The notes beneath the pieces were generated by a model. It ran no database searches and had not been told where the DNA came from. It was given only the letters and a program-made list of their open reading frames with translations. A DNA stretch of 64,000 nucleotides from Membranipora membranacea (taxonomy: Eukaryota; Bryozoa; Gymnolaemata; Cheilostomatida; Membraniporidae), in NCBI GenBank assembly GCA_914767715.1, contig OU612070.1, positions 24,294,025 to 24,358,024 on the forward strand. Reading direction: 5' to 3'. Position numbers and translations under genes: made by a program. Position 1 is the stretch's first letter, and every line of letters begins with the position of its first letter. This document shows, piece after piece, positions 48,245 through 59,800 of this stretch.

Positions 48245-50094
48245 TCTTCTAGGGTTTATACTCCAAAAGAAGCAGGGTGTCTAATAAAAAGGAGTTGTGA
48301 TGATATCCACTCCAGAGGTAGCCCACGCCACTGCCTACTACAACTGCCCAGTGACTTGTGTCATATGGCTAGATGTAGAACTGATAATGGATGTAGATGT
48401 GACAAGGGTAGTCCCAGTCAAGTTAAGGCTGGTGTATTTCTTTTTCTTAACTCTGTAATATCATCTGCCTGTGGTCATTTTCATATTGACTGGTGCTCAG
48501 TACTACTATCTATGTGGTGTAAGTTAAGTATGGACTTGAAGAGAATTTCTATCCTCTATAACTCTGTGATTGTTAGCTGTATTTTCGTTATGTTTGGTGT
48601 AGGATATAACAGAAAAATAACAGTATTCTCCTGTCAGTGTTAGGATTGCAGTGATGAGGTAAGATGGCAATGAATGACAAATTAAGACACTGGCTCAAAA
48701 TTCTCCACCAATTCTTTGAAAAATTCTTGTCGTGATGTAAACAACCTCCCTCACCAAAGAGCCAGCATAGTCTCAAAAAAATGTTATTTTGAGATTAAAT
48801 AGCTCATAGGATTAGTATTTCATGGTTACATTTGTTTATATGTTCTCAAGGGTAACCAGAGTGTGAGGTGTGAGTATTTTGAGGAGGTTGGTAGATTTCA
48901 GATTCATTTCACTTTGTGATGTTTCTTTGGTAGTGTTGGACATGCTTGCAATGAGATTCACATAGATCATGGCACCGATGAATACAGCCAATGTATTACC
49001 TCATTGTTTGCATGCTATTGAGTTAAATTTAACTCTTTGGCAAAATCAAAAGACTTGGAATTGGATAGTATCATTCAGTCCATCTGTCTATCTGTCTTGA
49101 CATGCTTGTCAAGACAGGCTACATTCAGTCATTGTGTAATGAATGATACCCCTGGGTTAAGAATAATACTAGGCTTTGCTATGGAGACTCAACAATTTAC
49201 CCCTGTCCTGGTTTATTTGTTTGCATATGCTATACTGTTGTGCAGGGATGATCATAAGGGCCTTGCTGAGCCAATGCTGATATTTGATCTAGATGGCTTT
49301 GAAAACTGTGTGTCTTTCCCTTGTTGTACCCTCAGTGTTTCCTATCCAAACTCTCTGTTAAGCATGCATTTGTTGGTTGTGTAAAGAGTAATTTTACTAT
49401 CGGGCCCAAATAATTGTGATAAATGTCGACACCTCTCTAAGCTGAATATTACAATTTATGCGTCAGCAACAAGTCTAGCCCACAGGTTCATTCATCCCTA
49501 GAATGGCAAGCTCAGTCTGCTTCTCAAAATGCTAGAGTCATGGGCCCCTGGGACTTACATGTCATTACTTTGCCAATGTCCACTATCAACCACCACCCTG
49601 TTTTTTGGGTGGTTGATAGTGGACATTGGCAAAGTAATGACATGTAAGTAGTCCCAGGGGCCCATGACTAGAGTGCTTGCAACTCATACAAGTTTATATT
49701 TCCAATCACAATACAGACATTTTTCTTCAAGAATTCCTAACCTCCCGCAAGAGCAGCCCTGGTATGATTATTAGACTGAGCACTCCCTGATCGACAGACA
49801 ACAAGTGAAGGATGAGTTCTGCCAGGAGTCGAGTATCCAGGAATCAAAAGCAGCAGAACAAAGAATCTGTAATTCACAAGAAATGTGCAGAGGCAAAACT
49901 TACCAAGTGCCTCGATTTATCAGGTAGCTGATCCCCATACATAAAGGGAACGAACTGGATATTGTATCATCTTAACAATTACCGAAATTGTAATTCTTCT
50001 GGATTTCATTTCACATCAAACACCATTTATTCACTGATTAGCTTATTTTCTCTTGTTAGTTATCTTCACTCCAAACATAACTTAATTTTGTAAG
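48245..50094. other. Intergenic region between B9D2 and the LRR gene
   Basis: Divergent arrangement: the B9D2 promoter should be just above 48244. Open frames at 48212-48643 and 49037-49384 have no recognisable domain and the first overlaps B9D2 exon 1 antisense, so neither is called. Upstream exons of the LRR gene could lie here, but none could be identified. A long hairpin occurs at 49538-49667. Confidence 0.45.
49538..49667. mobile_element. Near-perfect 130-bp hairpin MITE
   Basis: Arms of about 60 bp run TCATGGGCCCCTGGGACTTA inward and are matched by their reverse complement with very few changes, around a loop near CCCTGTTTTTTG. CTAGAG flanks both ends (49532-49537 and 49668-49673), a probable 6-bp target duplication. 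The near identity of the arms implies recent insertion. Confidence 0.8.
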
Positions 50095-51140
50095 GTATAC
50101 GGATTCTGGAGATACCGTTGGGTGTACTCAGGCTCAACTCGGTGCTGCGTCACCTATATCTGCACAACTGCTCACTTAGAGACGAGTTCCCGTTTCACAT
50201 TGTACACCTGAGTAATTTAGAAACTCTAGACCTCTCACAAAACGGCATCAGTGTACTTCCTGAGAGCTTTTGTATGACAGGTATGCTATTTCACTAATAT
50301 TAAATTCGCTATTTGATCTCCATCAAAAACAAACCATCAATATTCAATCTTGTTGTTGCTAAATTATGTCATCCTTTGGTGTTATGATTCTATACTTGTT
50401 GCTACTGTAATTGATGGGTACAATAGATTAGAGCTCAGACATAATATCTTCCATAGTCCCACATTTTATGTCCATACACATATATTAGATCTAAAAACCT
50501 TTTTCCACAAATCAATTCACTCGCCAACAAATTACCATCTCACAACCCACTAATAAGTTTGTTGATTAAAAATTAAAAAATACTACCTTGACGACATAAC
50601 TAAGACTAAGTAATTGTAGATTCAGTCATTGTAACTCATCATTACATATTTCTCTTCTGAGCAGCCAAGAAGCTGAGAGTGTTGGACTTGAGTTATAATA
50701 AGTTATCTCGTCTGCCTGGAGCTATAGAGGAGTTAGAATCACTAGAGGAACTGAACGCAGCTCATAATCAGGTCATCTACATCCCCTCAGAGCTTGGACG
50801 GCTCAGAAATATCAGAGAGATAGACGTCAATAACAATCTAATACTCGGCCTACCCACCGCCCTGTTTGAGGATCAGGCCATTTTCACGCTGAAGAAACTT
50901 GATATATCTGATAATCAAATTGATGAGATCCCTTTTAGCATAGGGAATGCTAAAGGATTACTTTCACTGAAGTTATCAGGGAACAGGCTCAAGTTTATTC
51001 CGGCTGCGTGTAAACAGCTGACTATGTTAGAGACATTCAGTTACGGTGGTAACCCCTGGTATGAGTTGAATACAAAGGATAAAATCGGCAAGGCTTATGG
51101 TTTGAAAGCCCTCTTAAAGGTTTTCAACCTTTCACTATGA
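50095..51140 (+). CDS. Leucine-rich repeat protein (5' end not found)
   Basis: Two exons, 50095-50280 and 50665-51140, join in phase (GCC Ala at the junction) to about 220 aa ending in TGA. Eight LRRs of the SHOC2-like type follow one another: LRHLYLHNCSL, LETLDLSQNGIS, LRVLDLSYNKLS, LEELNAAHNQVI, IREIDVNNNLIL, LKKLDISDNQID, LLSLKLSGNRLK and LETFSYGGNPW. A short helical cap follows. An in-frame stop immediately upstream of 50094 forces exon 1 here to begin at the AAG acceptor at 50092-50094, so earlier coding exons must exist. There is no signal peptide or membrane segment, so it is probably an intracellular interaction protein. The family member is not identifiable. A LINE fragment follows about 320 bp downstream. 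Confidence 0.8.
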
Positions 51141-51455
51141 TTTGACAATATATTAATCAGCATTTTTTTTAAATTTTGTAAAAACATAGATCAGTGATAT
51201 TTACTTTGCTACTACTCTCTCAGACACTTGGGCTCTATTGATTCCTGACCTGGAAGTCAATACCAATCATTGAACATAACAAGGACCGTAGCCATCGAAG
51301 GTTTACTGTGGCTGTCCTTGCTTATGTATAATAATACCCGACTGCCTCTTCGACAAATGAGCATTTTGCAGGCTAGGATGTAGAGTCACCACACAATCCA
51401 GCATAGTATAAAACAAACAAATACACTTAGCTTAAAGTTTACTACGTCATACTTT

Positions 51456-52395
51456 TTGAGAATTATTTTCTTTCTTTTATCAATTTTTAAGATGTACAGT
51501 AGTACATTTTCTTTTTATGTTGAGAATTCTGTTTCCTCTGAGTTATATATTATGAATAACCTAATCTTTCCTAGCTTTTCCATTCTTTATTTTAAATCTC
51601 ATACCAGTAAAATTAAACAAAAACTTTATCCAATAGTCACCAACTTTCAACGTAATAGAAAATTCCTGACACCTAAATTAGCTAAGCTTTGGTACATTGG
51701 ACTTATACGTTCTAATCTGGAATACAGCTCTCCTGTTTTATTTACCACAAACGACTATGTCAAAAAAGAATTTTTAAAAATTGAGAATAGATGTTTGAAA
51801 ATTATAGACTATAACAGTTCTAAAGATAATACTCGAAAGACCTACAACATCCCTGTTTTAACTTTGCGTTTCGAATATTTGTATCTGCTGACGTTTTATA
51901 AAATTGTTAATAGTTTAGTCCCAATAATTGATACCAATCTGCTCCCCGAGAAATTAACTAGTGAAACTCGGCTTGCTAAAAGTTCTGGGTTTAGACTATC
52001 CAAGGAAAATTTTAGATTTGCTTTAGCTAATTTCGGTGCTCAGAAGTTTAACGAATTACCCAATCATGTTAAGCTGAGTCAATCCCTTGCTACATTCAAA
52101 AATGCCACTCGGAGCCACGTCCTCAAACTTCTCAATTAATGAGTCAGTTCTTATCATTTCATTTTAGCCTACTGCTACATTGTTCTAACTTTTCTTTTCC
52201 TAGCTATTGTGTATCAACTTGTGTAATGTTTTACTGCTAATTAATGCCTGCGTGTACGTTGTAATTTTACCTGTCATTGTTCTTGATTTTTAGTTACATG
52301 TCTTTTTAATTCTACACCATATTTTTATCAATTTTTCTGTTTTCTGGGTACAAGTCCTAAGGACTTATTCTTCTCCAGAATAAACATTGAATATA
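51456..52395 (+). mobile_element. 5'-truncated LINE: C-terminal reverse-transcriptase region and 3' tail
   Basis: An open frame to 52139 matches the region downstream of the RT catalytic core in CR1/Jockey-like LINEs. Visible blocks are KLWYIGLIRSNLEYSSPVLF, KIENRCLKII, FEYLYLLTFYKIVN and FNELPNHVKLSQSLATFKNA. There is no YxDD box or endonuclease, so the copy is 5'-truncated, as LINE insertions usually are. The element probably ends near AATAAACATTG and the ATATATATAT run at about 52380-52400. About 190 codons of conserved frame suggest it is fairly young. Confidence 0.85.
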
Positions 52396-52864
52396 TATAT
52401 ACTGCTAGTTTTGAAGCTTCAAGAATATATGAATTATTCCGTATAAGTCGGTTGTGCATTAAAAAGTGTAGTGAGAAAGTTTGTCTATATATAGATTCAG
52501 TCGCTCACCGGGAGGGGAGGCTTGTGGGATCGGGGTGGGGGAAAGTCTGGGTGCTCGGTTGATAGAATTATTACAAGGCCAGCGAACTACAACCTATGAT
52601 TGGTACCCATAAAAATAATAAAAATTAAATCAGTAAATCAGAAGTAGTGAACTTTTAAGTACAAGGCTATTATGGCTAATGACTGAAATACATTTCATGA
52701 AAAGACTTCTCACTAATGGTCCTCGGCAATTTTCTCATGCAAGTTGTCCGTTTATACTGTACTTGTATAAAAAAACAGACCTCCCTGCTTTGACATAACG
52801 TTGCCTTGTTTGTACTCTGTTGACAGACTGTAGCCTCCTTTACTCGGTATATTCACAGGCAGAT

Positions 52865-52946
52865 AGAGTCGGCGTACTCAATATATTTCCACTTAGATAG
52901 AGTCTGCGTACTCGTTTTAGAGAGTCGGCGTACTCAGTATAAATAG
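52865..52946 (+). promoter_or_regulatory. Three copies of AGAGTCGGCGTACTCA upstream of a TATA-like site
   Basis: AGAGTCGGCGTACTCA occurs at 52865 and 52921, with one variant AGAGTCTGCGTACTC at 52900. TATAAATAG follows 2 bases after the last copy, at 52938. The arrangement resembles a core promoter with repeated upstream binding sites, but no gene could be assigned downstream. It could also be a transposon promoter or chance. Confidence 0.35.
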
Positions 52947-54603
52947 GCAATGTGCGTGGTTGCAGTGACCGGTATCGCAGCCTTAGGGTAACCCCCTAGA
53001 AATCCTCTACATACCTGGTCATCTAAAAATATTTCACTATGAGATTTAGCACTACCACTTAAGCCAGGTTTCGTGGCCCTTTCGTGGTAAGGTTTCCATC
53101 TCCCATTTAATCTGTACTTGTTATGAAATGATTGTGAGGTGATCAGTTCATCATTACATCGTTACCCTTCTACAAAATTAAGAATTTCAACTTGCTAGTT
53201 AATCTCACGCAAATTTCTAGCTGGGAGACTTCCACAAGCTTACAAGACTGACATTCTCATTCATCAGGCACATTCAACTTCCTATCCAAACTAATCAAAC
53301 TAATGTAGTTGGTCTTTACTTTGCTGACGGCGTCTGGGCTGACAACTCATCTCATAGCCGTAGGGCATGCAATATGTCAATAATGTTTTGTTTCTTAGGT
53401 ATGAACTCACTCCACACTGACTTACTTATTGTGGGTCTCTATTGAGCTTTAGTTTAACATGATTTCAATGTCATATATAGTTTTTTTAAATCTAGTCACA
53501 GAGTCCAATCAATCCGCTTTTCATAATCAGTATAGCATGGATGTGTTTAACTCATTGAATTCCATATCTGGAATAGCATCATTAGCTTTCTTTTGCAAAA
53601 CAAAGGGCTTGCAAAAATAGCCAGTCCCTAGCATACATGACAAGTTGGTAGGCCGAGAAATCAGGAGGTCTCCGCTGACAAAGTCCCAACCCGGAGTACC
53701 ACTCTGCGCGTCCCGCAGTGAAGGTGTAATCTGGCCCTTGTTGTCATTTGCTTTAAGCCAACACTAGAGCGTTCATATTATGAAATGCATAATTTTACCT
53801 GATTTTACAAATTATATTGTTGCACTTTATCTGAACGAGGAGAGATAGTATGTTAATAGGCAATTATATATAGTTACATGTACTGTGGGGGTAGGAAAAC
53901 ATAGTTTTTCTTGCAACGAGAAGCTTAAAAAGTCTTCTGGGTGAAGGAAGCTGAGAAAAGGGAGGAAAAAGGGAGATAGGGAGGAGGTGGAAAATACCCC
54001 TAAAAACTGGGAGGCTCCCTACCAAAAAGGGAGACTTGTCGGGTATGGTCCCTAGTAGCAATCTAGAAATGCCCTAATCATCGACACTGTATGGGGTATA
54101 ATTACTGTTTGCAATTTTGTTAACAAGACAATTTCTCAGGCTAATTATTCATGCTACTAGGGACAGCCAATCAGATAACAGTCAGATGGGTCCCTGTGTT
54201 TAGTGTCCTAACCGTATAACGCTATGATACTATTTCCATTCTAAGAGAAGAATCTAATTCAGTGGTTTAACTCGAACCTAATCGTATGGATTTTTAGCGA
54301 AACTATACCTGCGAAGATGAGCTCAGTGAAGATGAGGTGATTGGAAACTCAACCACTCTTGTTATATAATTGGAGAATCCGCTGCATAGAACTAATTTTT
54401 ACTTTGAAGTTAGTATAACAGAAGGTTAGTATTGTGGCAAAGCAGTTTTTGGTATGAAAATAAATCTACTACTACTAATGTTTTTCTATTGTTGGGAGCG
54501 AGATGGTGAGCTGGGTCTTATCAAGGTCAGGTTCTGGCGACTTTCTGAATAATACATCAGGCTTTTTGAATGAAAAGTTTTTTTCGTTTTTAGCAAGAAA
54601 CAT

Positions 54604-54637
54604 GTACATTACATTAGTACATTACATTAGTACATTA
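54604..54637 (+). repeat. Short tandem repeat GTACATTACATTA
   Basis: Nearly three copies of a 13-bp unit in tandem, lying close to the start of the duplicated segment. Confidence 0.7.
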
Positions 54638-54689
54638 ATGCATTATAAATCGTGACACAAAGCTGCAGGATTGTACAATTATGGCACCA

Positions 54690-55180
54690 TCAAGAATTTC
54701 TTTACGACACAACAGCTGAGTTTGAAGTTTGCGATAGACCACTGTATTGTAGTGTAGTGTCCAACTCTAGGAATAGAAGCTTGGTTCTGGTTCTGGTTTT
54801 GGTTCTGGTAGTATGTATTTGTAGAGTATACTAGTCAAAATCTCAGAGAGCCGCAATACGAGTTAGTGGCATTACATTATCAAACACTTAAATCGAGTGA
54901 TTGATAATGTAATGTCACTAACTCGCATTGTAGCCGTCCGAGCACTTGGACTGGCACTGTTTGGTGGCAATTTTAGTATGCTTATTTATGAAGAATGTTG
55001 TTGCCTCACATTACTTCATTTTGTCTACATTTCTGTTTTAGCCTCAGGACGTGAGAAGTTTATGCCATCCGTGTGGGTCGTACTAGCTGCCCTCTCCTCA
55101 CATGTTTTGATTAGATTTGGAAACATTGAACAGAGCTCCATAATTTCACAGAGTAAAGAAACATCCCAACTCATATAATA
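54690..55180 (+). repeat. Dispersed duplication, copy 1
   Basis: Similar in order and orientation to 56545-57330. Shared blocks include CACAACAGCTGAG, GATAGACCA, CTCAGGAC.TGAGAAG, GTGGGTCGTACTAGCTGCC (first base differs) and TTAGATTTGGAAACAT. It contains a family-1 MITE at about 54832-54953. Confidence 0.7.
54832..54953. mobile_element. Diverged hairpin MITE, family 1
   Basis: The inner arms GAGTTAGTGGCATTACATTA and TAATGTAATGTCACTAACTC are near-perfect complements. The right end CCGTCCGAGCACTTGGAC corresponds to the family-1 terminal repeat. The left end has drifted and no target duplication remains. The interior CGAGTTAGTGGCAT is shared with the copy at 8575. Confidence 0.7.
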
Positions 55181-55282
55181 TTCAATCACAGAGATTTTGG
55201 AGGATATCTTACAGGTTTTTTTTCTTGTCTGTGACTTTGTAAATTTTTATTACGCACAGACACAGCAATACATGGCCTCATG

Positions 55283-55366
55283 TAGTCTAAGTGCTCAGAC
55301 TCCAAAGCGCAGGGAGTTACATGCGCAGGTAACTCCCTGCGCCTTGGAGTCTGAGCACTTAGACTA
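55283..55366. mobile_element. Hairpin MITE, family 1, with perfect 9-bp target duplication
   Basis: Starts TAGTCTAAGTGCTCAGACT and ends AGTCTGAGCACTTAGACTA (exact complements), with an inner palindrome GCGCAGGGAGTTAC / GTAACTCCCTGCGC. It is flanked on both sides by GGCCTCATG (55274-55282 and 55367-55375). 84 bp and the best preserved member here. Confidence 0.92.
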
Positions 55367-56544
55367 GGCCTCATGGGACTTCCATGTAACCAGCCAGAAA
55401 CTGTATTTTGATTAGAAATGAATGAAGCTAGATTTATTGGGTTTTGCATCTGTTCTACACTCCAAGCTGAACAATCAATGAAATCACTTTTACTTGCTAC
55501 CAATCATGTACCACATTATCATTGTCAAGCTCTCATTGTTTTGAAGTACATTATACCCTTGCCATGTGTCCGACTGATGTTTTATTTGTTGTGAAAATGA
55601 AAAATTACCAGTTGGCGGATCTTGAGGTTAAACCAATGCAATGGTGATATAATATATAAATATAGTCACTCTTAGGTATAACCACAAAATTTCCATCATT
55701 ATGACTGGTCGTAATCAACGCCCCATTACTTTGTAAATCAGCTTTTTGACCTTACCACTTTCTCAGTTTTTCTATTCATTCTGACTATCAGATTAATGAC
55801 AATACAACATAATTACCTGAAGGAATCATAGCAAATATGATATCAATCTTAGCTGAGGAGATGTTAGCAGGGTCATACTGAGTAGTTTTGACATCCTTGG
55901 AATCACCCTTGCTGTTGCGAAGAGTAAACCATTGCAAGAGGAATAGTTTGCCTTTTTGAGAAGGCTTATAGAAGTGAAGTATATGGCTAGCTTACATTTA
56001 CCTCCCCGCCTCATTTTATGAGGTTCCACCTTTGCTAGGTAGTATGTTACTCTTTTTGGGTATGCTGTTTATAGAGGGATCCATGTAACATTAAGGCCTA
56101 GAACCCGAAAATTTTGATAGGTATTAATGCCTTGATTAGCATAACTGTTCCACGGTGTGTGTGGTCCGTTTCAATCCCAATATTATCCAGATTACGATTG
56201 AGCAATGATGCACAGGTATGATGCTGTTTAAAATTGCTCAAACTCTAAGTGGCATTCATACCAAATAGGATGATGGTATCCAACACTAGCCATATTTGAC
56301 AGTTCTTGCATTACTTGGATATAGAATCATGATCCATATCTAACCTGCCAGTATGAGTTGCATTCTCATGGCATGAGAAGGGACAAACCCTAACAACTCC
56401 ATAAGAATTAATGTTGATTAAAATTATTATTAACAATTGTGTTGAAGGAATGATTCAAAAATATTTCCACATCCCTCAGACTTTAAATTTATTGTAAATT
56501 TTTGAAGGCTGTCCAACTAGATGAATAGTGAGTAGTGACCCTAA

Positions 56545-57330
56545 AGAATTTATTTCTGGCACAACAGCTGAGAATGAAGTTATTGATAGACCAGTTGATT
56601 GTGTCCAAATCGCGGAATCGAAGTTTTCTTGTATTTTGATTTTCCAAATAGATTGGCTTCATCGGGAAGTTTTTCGAGAAAAAATCTTTCACAATAACTG
56701 AGAGAACTTTTCTTTAGGTGTTGTTTGTTGAAGCTTGATTTGGTGGCGGTGATATGTGTTTGTAGGGTCGATACTAGTCAAGATCTCAGACAGCTGCAAA
56801 CAACACTAAAATTTAGTGTTTGACAATGTAATATGATGATGATGTGTTTATATGTCTCATCAATTAGAGAAATAAAATGCTTCATGTGAGTGCTCTCTTG
56901 TTAAAAGTATGGGCGGTAAAAATAAATGGATAAAAATTCATATAAAAAGTTTACTTTTTTGAAAAAGCGCTATTTAAATGGTGAACACAGTTAGCTCCAA
57001 AACAAAGTTTGTGAAGGTTTACTCTGTACCGGATGGTGGAATAACGGCCTGATGGGCATTGAGTAAATTTCAACATAGGAGTTTGTTCGGTTGCCACCAA
57101 CTCCTGCGAGACGACCGGCATAATGCAGCACTTTGACCGGCACTGTTTGATGGCAATTTTTGGACACTGAATATGAAGAATATTGCAGTTGTCCTACATA
57201 ACTAAGTTTTGTTTCCGTTTCTGTTTTGGCCTCAGGACATGAGAAGCTAACATCTGCTGTCTGGGTCGTACTAGCTGCCTTCGCCTTACATGGTTGGATT
57301 AGATTTGGAAACATGAATAGAGCAGCTCAA
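56545..57330 (+). repeat. Dispersed duplication, copy 2
   Basis: Diverged relative of 54690-55180. Also retains a remnant at about 56772-56835 matching the MITE position of copy 1 (TACTAGTCAAGATCTCAGA), so that MITE predates the duplication. Confidence 0.65.
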
Positions 57331-57510
57331 TAATAATCAATCTGATCACAGGGGACTTCTGCTGTGACAATCTGTGACTTCATCATGACCTGAGTAATTT
57401 AGCCTATACTGTTAGTCATGCCATTGAATAACCTCGTGGTAGCTCTAACTAAACAATAGACTTGTATAGCTATCAACAATGTAGCATTGGCTTTATGATA
57501 ATATTCAGTT

Positions 57511-57536
57511 TGTCTGTCTGTCTGTCAGTCTGTCTG
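57511..57536 (+). repeat. GTCT microsatellite
   Basis: Six GTCT-type units with one interruption (CAGT). Confidence 0.85.
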
Positions 57537-58093
57537 GCATGGTTGTGCGTCAAAGCTCAACATAAGGCTCATCTTTAGCCTTGAGAGCTATATTTAAACC
57601 TTAAAATGTATATTTTTTATCAGCTGGATTGAGTAGCTTAACTAATAACTATTGAATCAGAAATCCACGCTGCACTTTATTTCAAGACCAAAATCAGGAA
57701 TTAAAAGTGAGTATTTTGAATTGTATATTTTATATTCTTGACATCTTGTAAATTTAATTGATTAATTGTTTCCACAGGCATTTGGATTAAACTGCACTTA
57801 TTGATGTTGAATAATTGTGTATTTTTGTTTGGTTAGTTTTTACATCGACCATTATGTTTATTACTGTATAATTTGTATTCAGCTGTAGAAGGAAAGGTGT
57901 ATTTGTAATTGGAACACCCGTTTTCTGTGGCGATGTTATATGTTATCTACACTACGATCCCATGTTGCGATTTCGTAAGGATTTGGGGAGTAATCGCCTC
58001 ATGGAAATGACATTAAAGTCACTTTCAGATTGTGACGAATGATTTTTTGGACGGCGAATACCCATACCGTGTTATTTCGCCCGAATTTCTTAT

Positions 58094-58180
58094 TGACGGT
58101 GTGGCTGAATCGTTAGCACGCTTGCACACCATGACTTCAAAGGGATTAGACCCGGGAGACCGGGGTTCAAATCCCGGCCG
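58094..58180 (+). mobile_element. tRNA-like sequence, probably a SINE head or tRNA pseudogene
   Basis: An A-box-like TGTGGCTGAATCGTTAGCA and a strong T-arm with B box, CCGGGGTTCAAATCCCGG at about 58163-58180, are followed by TTTTT at about 58190, a possible RNA polymerase III terminator. The two sides of the acceptor stem pair poorly and I find no clean anticodon stem, so a functional tRNA is unlikely. Confidence 0.6.
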
Positions 58181-58765
58181 CGGCAGATGTTTTTCATGTT
58201 TTTTCCATCATGGGAATGGTGAGAATCCACTGATCTTTGACCAATTGTCATACCAGCGTGTTTTATAATTTCGCTGTGTTATTGTTCAGCATTGTTTTAC
58301 ATTTTCTTTTTCGAACCTAGAGCCTTATGATCTTGTGAAACATGTTTGATTTAATTTCAGAGAGTCAAATCCAGCCCACATTCCACCAAAGGATCTCTAA
58401 CTCCTTGATTCCACATGACTCGGATCATAACCTTCAAAGGTCCGCAGCAAATAATTCAAAAATCATAGTGGGCGACAAACAGATAATCTTTAATAATAAC
58501 AAATAAATAATATCATTTAAAAAGAAGTTAAAGGTTTAAATGTCATACAACAAAATACAATGTCTGTGTGAAAGTCAAAGTGTAATTTGCATCCATTAAT
58601 GATCTTGAGAAATCAGAATTAATTCTTGTGATGAGTGAATCAGACGAACTAAACTTTGAAATAAGCTACAAGGATATGGCTAATGAATGATCAAAGTCTA
58701 TTTGATGAGACTTCACAAACTTCTCTTCTTATGCATGACAGATCATCTCATAGCCACAGGGCTTG

Positions 58766-58879
58766 CTAGACCAAGTTTGGTACATTTGCCTGTATTCCGA
58801 GTTGCTCCCGATCCACTGGTCACGCCCAGTAGAGGGGGGCAATTCCAAAGCGTAGGCAAATGGATCAAACTTGATCTAG
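58766..58879. mobile_element. MITE, family 3 (second copy)
   Basis: Ends CTAGACCAAGTTTGGTACAT and GATCAAACTTGATCTAG are inverted repeats, both followed inward by ATTTGCCT or its complement. The GTTGCTCCCGATCC interior is shared, in opposite orientation, with the element at 22430-22540. Confidence 0.7.
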
Positions 58880-59154
58880 GGTGCCAATGTGTGACAATAT
58901 CTGTTTTTGTTTCTTAAATATGAACTTAGTCAACATGTTTGCTCTGAGCAGAGCCAACATATTAGCTAGTCTGAATTCCGCACTGATCGCCCTTTGGTTA
59001 TCTCTATTGAGTTTTAGGTGATACTTGCCAAGTTTATATACTGATACAAGACCATCATAGCTGTCTGAGAACACACATCTGTAGTCTTGCTCTTTATCGG
59101 TCTATGCACTGCACCAAGGAGTTAGAGAGACTAAGCATTAAGTGTCACTCCGTG

Positions 59155-59800
59155 ATGGCTGGACTGGGTGTTTCTCTGATTTTCACAGTATTTGTTTTGG
59201 CTGAAGCTGCTTATGGTGCATGTAGGCTTTATTGGACTCCAAGCATAGGCAATACATGCATGATAGTCAACGACGCATATGATACTTGGCAGGGTGCCAA
59301 GTATTCCTGTCAATCTTTGGGTGGAGACTTGATCACTCTTGAGAATAGGAGGAAGGAATACTTTGTCAAAGGTTGGCTCTCTTCTACCGGTGAGAAAACT
59401 TGCTTTCGGCATACGATTGCTGATATTTAATCATGTAGTTAGTATATACATCTTTTGTGTTATTCTAAGCCGTTTTTGCCAGAATGGGTAGCCTAGGGTG
59501 TAAGAACAGAATTCATTGTTTTCAGCATTGATTGATCTTCGGAAAGGAATTTATGATTGACTTTCAGGTTGGCTCGCAGAAACAAGTTTATGGATTGGCG
59601 CTCATGAACCTCTCGGAGGAGTCTGGAAGTGGGATGGTTTGTACAAAGGGCTTATCAGCACTGGTGATTGGGGTTGGGGTGAACCCAATAATGATGATGA
59701 ACCAGAGGATTGTATGTCCCTTCATACGACAGCAATGTGGAATGACGAGTCCTGTACTACCAAATTGAGATATATTTGTGAGATAATGGCAACACCATGA
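59155..59800 (+). CDS. Secreted C-type lectin, single carbohydrate-recognition domain
   Basis: Two exons, 59155-59389 and 59568-59800, join in phase (Gly79) to 155 aa. The ATG at 59155 is chosen over the in-frame ATG at 59104 because it starts a good signal peptide (MAGLGVSLIFTVFVLAEAAYG, residues 1-21). The rest is one long-form C-type lectin domain with six cysteines: Cys23, 35, 52, 127, 141 and 149. It has the conserved WIGAH (87-91) and the Ca2+/sugar-binding motifs Glu117-Pro-Asn and Trp136-Asn-Asp. EPN predicts mannose-type specificity. There is no membrane segment or extra domain, so it is probably secreted and possibly acts in immune recognition or agglutination; that role is inference. 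Confidence 0.94.

Larger units (their letters stand above)
52396..59154. other. Gene-poor, repeat-rich region
   Basis: About 6.7 kb with no exon I can assign. It holds a motif array with a TATA-like site (52865-52946), a duplicated segment (54690-55180 and 56545-57330), short tandem repeats, three MITEs and a tRNA-like SINE. Minor open frames coincide with these repeats. Confidence 0.6.

Noticed and set aside
48212-48643. 143-codon Cys-rich plus-strand frame
   Set aside because: Begins antisense to B9D2 exon 1 and shows no cysteine pattern of a known domain.
49037-49384. 115-codon plus-strand frame
   Set aside because: No recognised family; plausible by chance given its length and setting.
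58094-58180. Functional tRNA gene
   Set aside because: The B box and T-arm are excellent but the acceptor stem pairs poorly and no anticodon arm could be assigned, so it is listed as SINE or pseudogene.
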